Made by a program: the position numbers and the translations under genes. The notes beneath the pieces were generated by a model. The model ran no database searches. It was not told the origin of the DNA and worked only from the letters and a program-made list of their open reading frames with translations. From Sciscionella sediminilitoris (GTDB lineage: Bacteria; Actinomycetota; Actinomycetes; Mycobacteriales; Pseudonocardiaceae): 64,000 nt of DNA. Location: contig NZ_JALM01000038.1 of the NCBI RefSeq assembly GCF_000737195.2, forward strand, positions 24,443 through 88,442. Direction: 5' to 3'. Shown piece after piece: positions 62,680 to 64,000 of this stretch. Each line of letters opens with the position of its first letter. Position 1 is the first letter of the stretch.

Positions 62680-62726
62680 TGCGAGCAAAACGGAACCGGA
62701 ATTCCTATTCCTGACGAGAGGTGCCG

Positions 62727-64000
62727 ATGCCGCATCGTGCGGTGCTCGTCCTGGTGTGCGCGGCGCAGTTCCTGTGCGTGCTGGACGACACGATCGTCAA
62801 TGTCGCCCTGCCCTCGATCCAGCGCGGTCTCGGGTTCTCCGCGGCGAACCTGCCCTGGGTGGTGAACGCCTACCTGGTGAGCTTCGGCGGACTGTTGCTG
62901 CTCGGCGGGCGGGCCGCCGATCTGTTCGCCCGCCGCGCCGTATTCCTCACCGGGCTCGCCGTCTTCGGCACCGCTTCCCTGGTGTGCGGGTTCGCGGAGA
63001 CACCGGGTGCGCTGGTGGGCGCGCGGATCGCGCAGGGCGCGGGCGCGGCGTTCATGTCGGCCGCGGCGCTGGCGATCCTCTCCGTGACGTTCACCGGGGC
63101 CGCACGCCATCGCGCTTTCGGTGTGTGGGGCGGACTTTCCGGTGTGGCCGGGGCACTGGGCATGCTCCTCGGCGGCGCACTCACCACCTGGCTGAGCTGG
63201 CGCTGGGTGTTCCTGCTCAATGTGCCGGTGGTCCTGCTCGTCGCGGTACTCGGTCCGCGCTTCCTGCCGGCCGCGCGATCGGCGAAGGGCGCGACGCTCG
63301 ATCCGTTCGGGGCGATCACCGCGACCGGCGGGCTCGGACTGCTGATCCTCGCCATCGCGCAGGCCCGCGTGGCCGGCTGGGGTTCCGGCAGCACGCTCGG
63401 CTGCCTGGCCGGTGCGGCCGTTCTGCTCGCCGGTTTCCTGGTCATCGAATCGCGGCACCGCGCGCCACTGGTACCACTGCACGTGTTCCGGCTGCGCACC
63501 GTCGGTGGCGGTATCGCCTGCGGACTGCTGCTCGCCGGTGCCATGCTCGCCCTGTTCTTCTTCCTCACGTTGTACCTGCAGCGAGTTCTCGGCTATCGCC
63601 CACTGCAGGCCGGGCTCGCCTACCTGCCGATGTCGCTGACCGTACTGCTGGTGGCGGGGTTCGCCGCCCGGGTCATCCACCGGTTCGGCCACCGGGCACC
63701 GTTGATCACCGGGTTCACCCTGATTGCCGCGGCGCTGCTGTGGTTCGCCCGGCTCCCGGCCGGCGGCGGTTACCTCGCCCATGTGCTCGGACCCGCTCTG
63801 CTCGCCGGTGCCGGGCTCGGCACCACACTGGTCGGCGTCGTCACCGTGACCACCGCGGAACTCGGCGGGGACGGCACCGCCGGGCTCGCCTCCGGACTGG
63901 TCAACACCACCCAGCAACTCGGCGGCGCCCTCGGTATCGCGGCGCTGTCCGCGATCACCTTCACCACCGCCGAGGCGGCACCCGCCGTGCTCGCGGCGGG
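62727..64000 (+). CDS. MFS multidrug exporter (EmrB/QacA type), cut by right edge
   Basis: The 424 readable codons encode an MFS transporter. Helix 1 has LDDTIVNVALPSIQRGLGF (motif D1), and motif A is GGRAADLFARRAVFLTG, followed by RIAQGAGAAFMSAAALAILS and WRWVFLLNVPVVLL. At least 11 transmembrane helices are visible, and the stop is outside the window. ATG 62727 has GAGAGG 7 nt upstream. It is divergent from a TetR gene and has a strong-looking promoter, so it is probably a repressible drug pump. Confidence 0.92.
   Translation, partial: MPHRAVLVLVCAAQFLCVLDDTIVNVALPSIQRGLGFSAANLPWVVNAYLVSFGGLLLLGGRAADLFARRAVFLTGLAVFGTASLVCGFAETPGALVGARIAQGAGAAFMSAAALAILSVTFTGAARHRAFGVWGGLSGVAGALGMLLGGALTTWLSWRWVFLLNVPVVLLVAVLGPRFLPAARSAKGATLDPFGAITATGGLGLLILAIAQARVAGWGSGSTLGCLAGAAVLLAGFLVIESRHRAPLVPLHVFRLRTVGGGIACGLLLAGAMLALFFFLTLYLQRVLGYRPLQAGLAYLPMSLTVLLVAGFAARVIHRFGHRAPLITGFTLIAAALLWFARLPAGGGYLAHVLGPALLAGAGLGTTLVGVVTVTTAELGGDGTAGLASGLVNTTQQLGGALGIAALSAITFTTAEAAPAVLAA

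Noticed and set aside
62625..63917. N-terminal extension of the TetR frame across the MFS gene
   Set aside because: The extension is antisense to the MFS gene and Glu/Gly/Gln-rich without structure. The TetR domain begins at the ATG at 62624.

Overview
This 64 kb window is high-GC (about 70% by eye) actinobacterial chromosome, with many GTG and some TTG starts and tightly overlapping ATGA/GTGA operons. Gene content points to an actinomycete of the Mycobacteriales/Pseudonocardiales type: ergothioneine genes (egtA, egtB, egtD), phosphatidylinositol mannoside genes (pgsA, a PatA-like acyltransferase, pimA), a RipA-type NlpC/P60 hydrolase, aconitase with its AcnR repressor, and a FadD32/Pks13-like pair. 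The species cannot be named from the sequence alone. No rRNA, tRNA, insertion sequence, phage or CRISPR array was seen.

Layout. 1-8.7 kb: a minus-strand catabolic operon (TetR, acyl-CoA dehydrogenase, biotin carboxylase/BCCP subunit, carboxyltransferase subunit, second acyl-CoA dehydrogenase, AtuA-like protein, TIGR03084-type protein), probably for branched-chain acyl-CoA or acyclic terpene-derived acids. 8.8-12.5 kb: a small coiled-coil ORF, a LysE exporter and a YhgE/Pip membrane protein with a degenerate ABC ATPase behind a double operator. 12.6-21.9 kb: the most interesting block, an antigen-85-fold esterase, a fatty-acyl-AMP ligase and a 2068-residue ACP-KS-AT-(DH remnant)-KR-ACP-TE megasynthase. 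It resembles the mycolate condensation locus, but a ketoreductase is built into the synthase and no accD4 lies beside it. 21.9-27.9 kb: two MFS exporters, mobA, ripA and an MmyB-type regulator. 27.9-30.9 kb: aconitase with an AcnR-type operator and a strong terminator.

30.9-39.9 kb: a Baeyer-Villiger-type monooxygenase behind a perfect dyad, a secreted peptidase, an MpaB-type oxygenase with a TetR regulator, and a heterodimeric ABC exporter divergent from its own TetR gene. 39.8-48.5 kb: egtABD without egtC, acnR, two zinc-ribbon proteins, a cytochrome P450, an MFS exporter and a FadR-type GntR regulator. 48.5-55.4 kb: the conserved thrS-HIT-pgsA-acyltransferase-pimA block, interrupted by a divergent MarR/YceI pair. 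55.6-64 kb: a Tat-type phospholipase C, a phosphoesterase, a zinc alcohol dehydrogenase, two DUF2867 proteins with a divergent TetR and a perfect operator, a secreted endonuclease I, and a TetR/MFS pair cut by the right edge.

Most accessory transporters and oxidoreductases sit next to a divergent regulator, with an inverted repeat in the shared intergenic region. Several divergent or internal genes appear to be leaderless.
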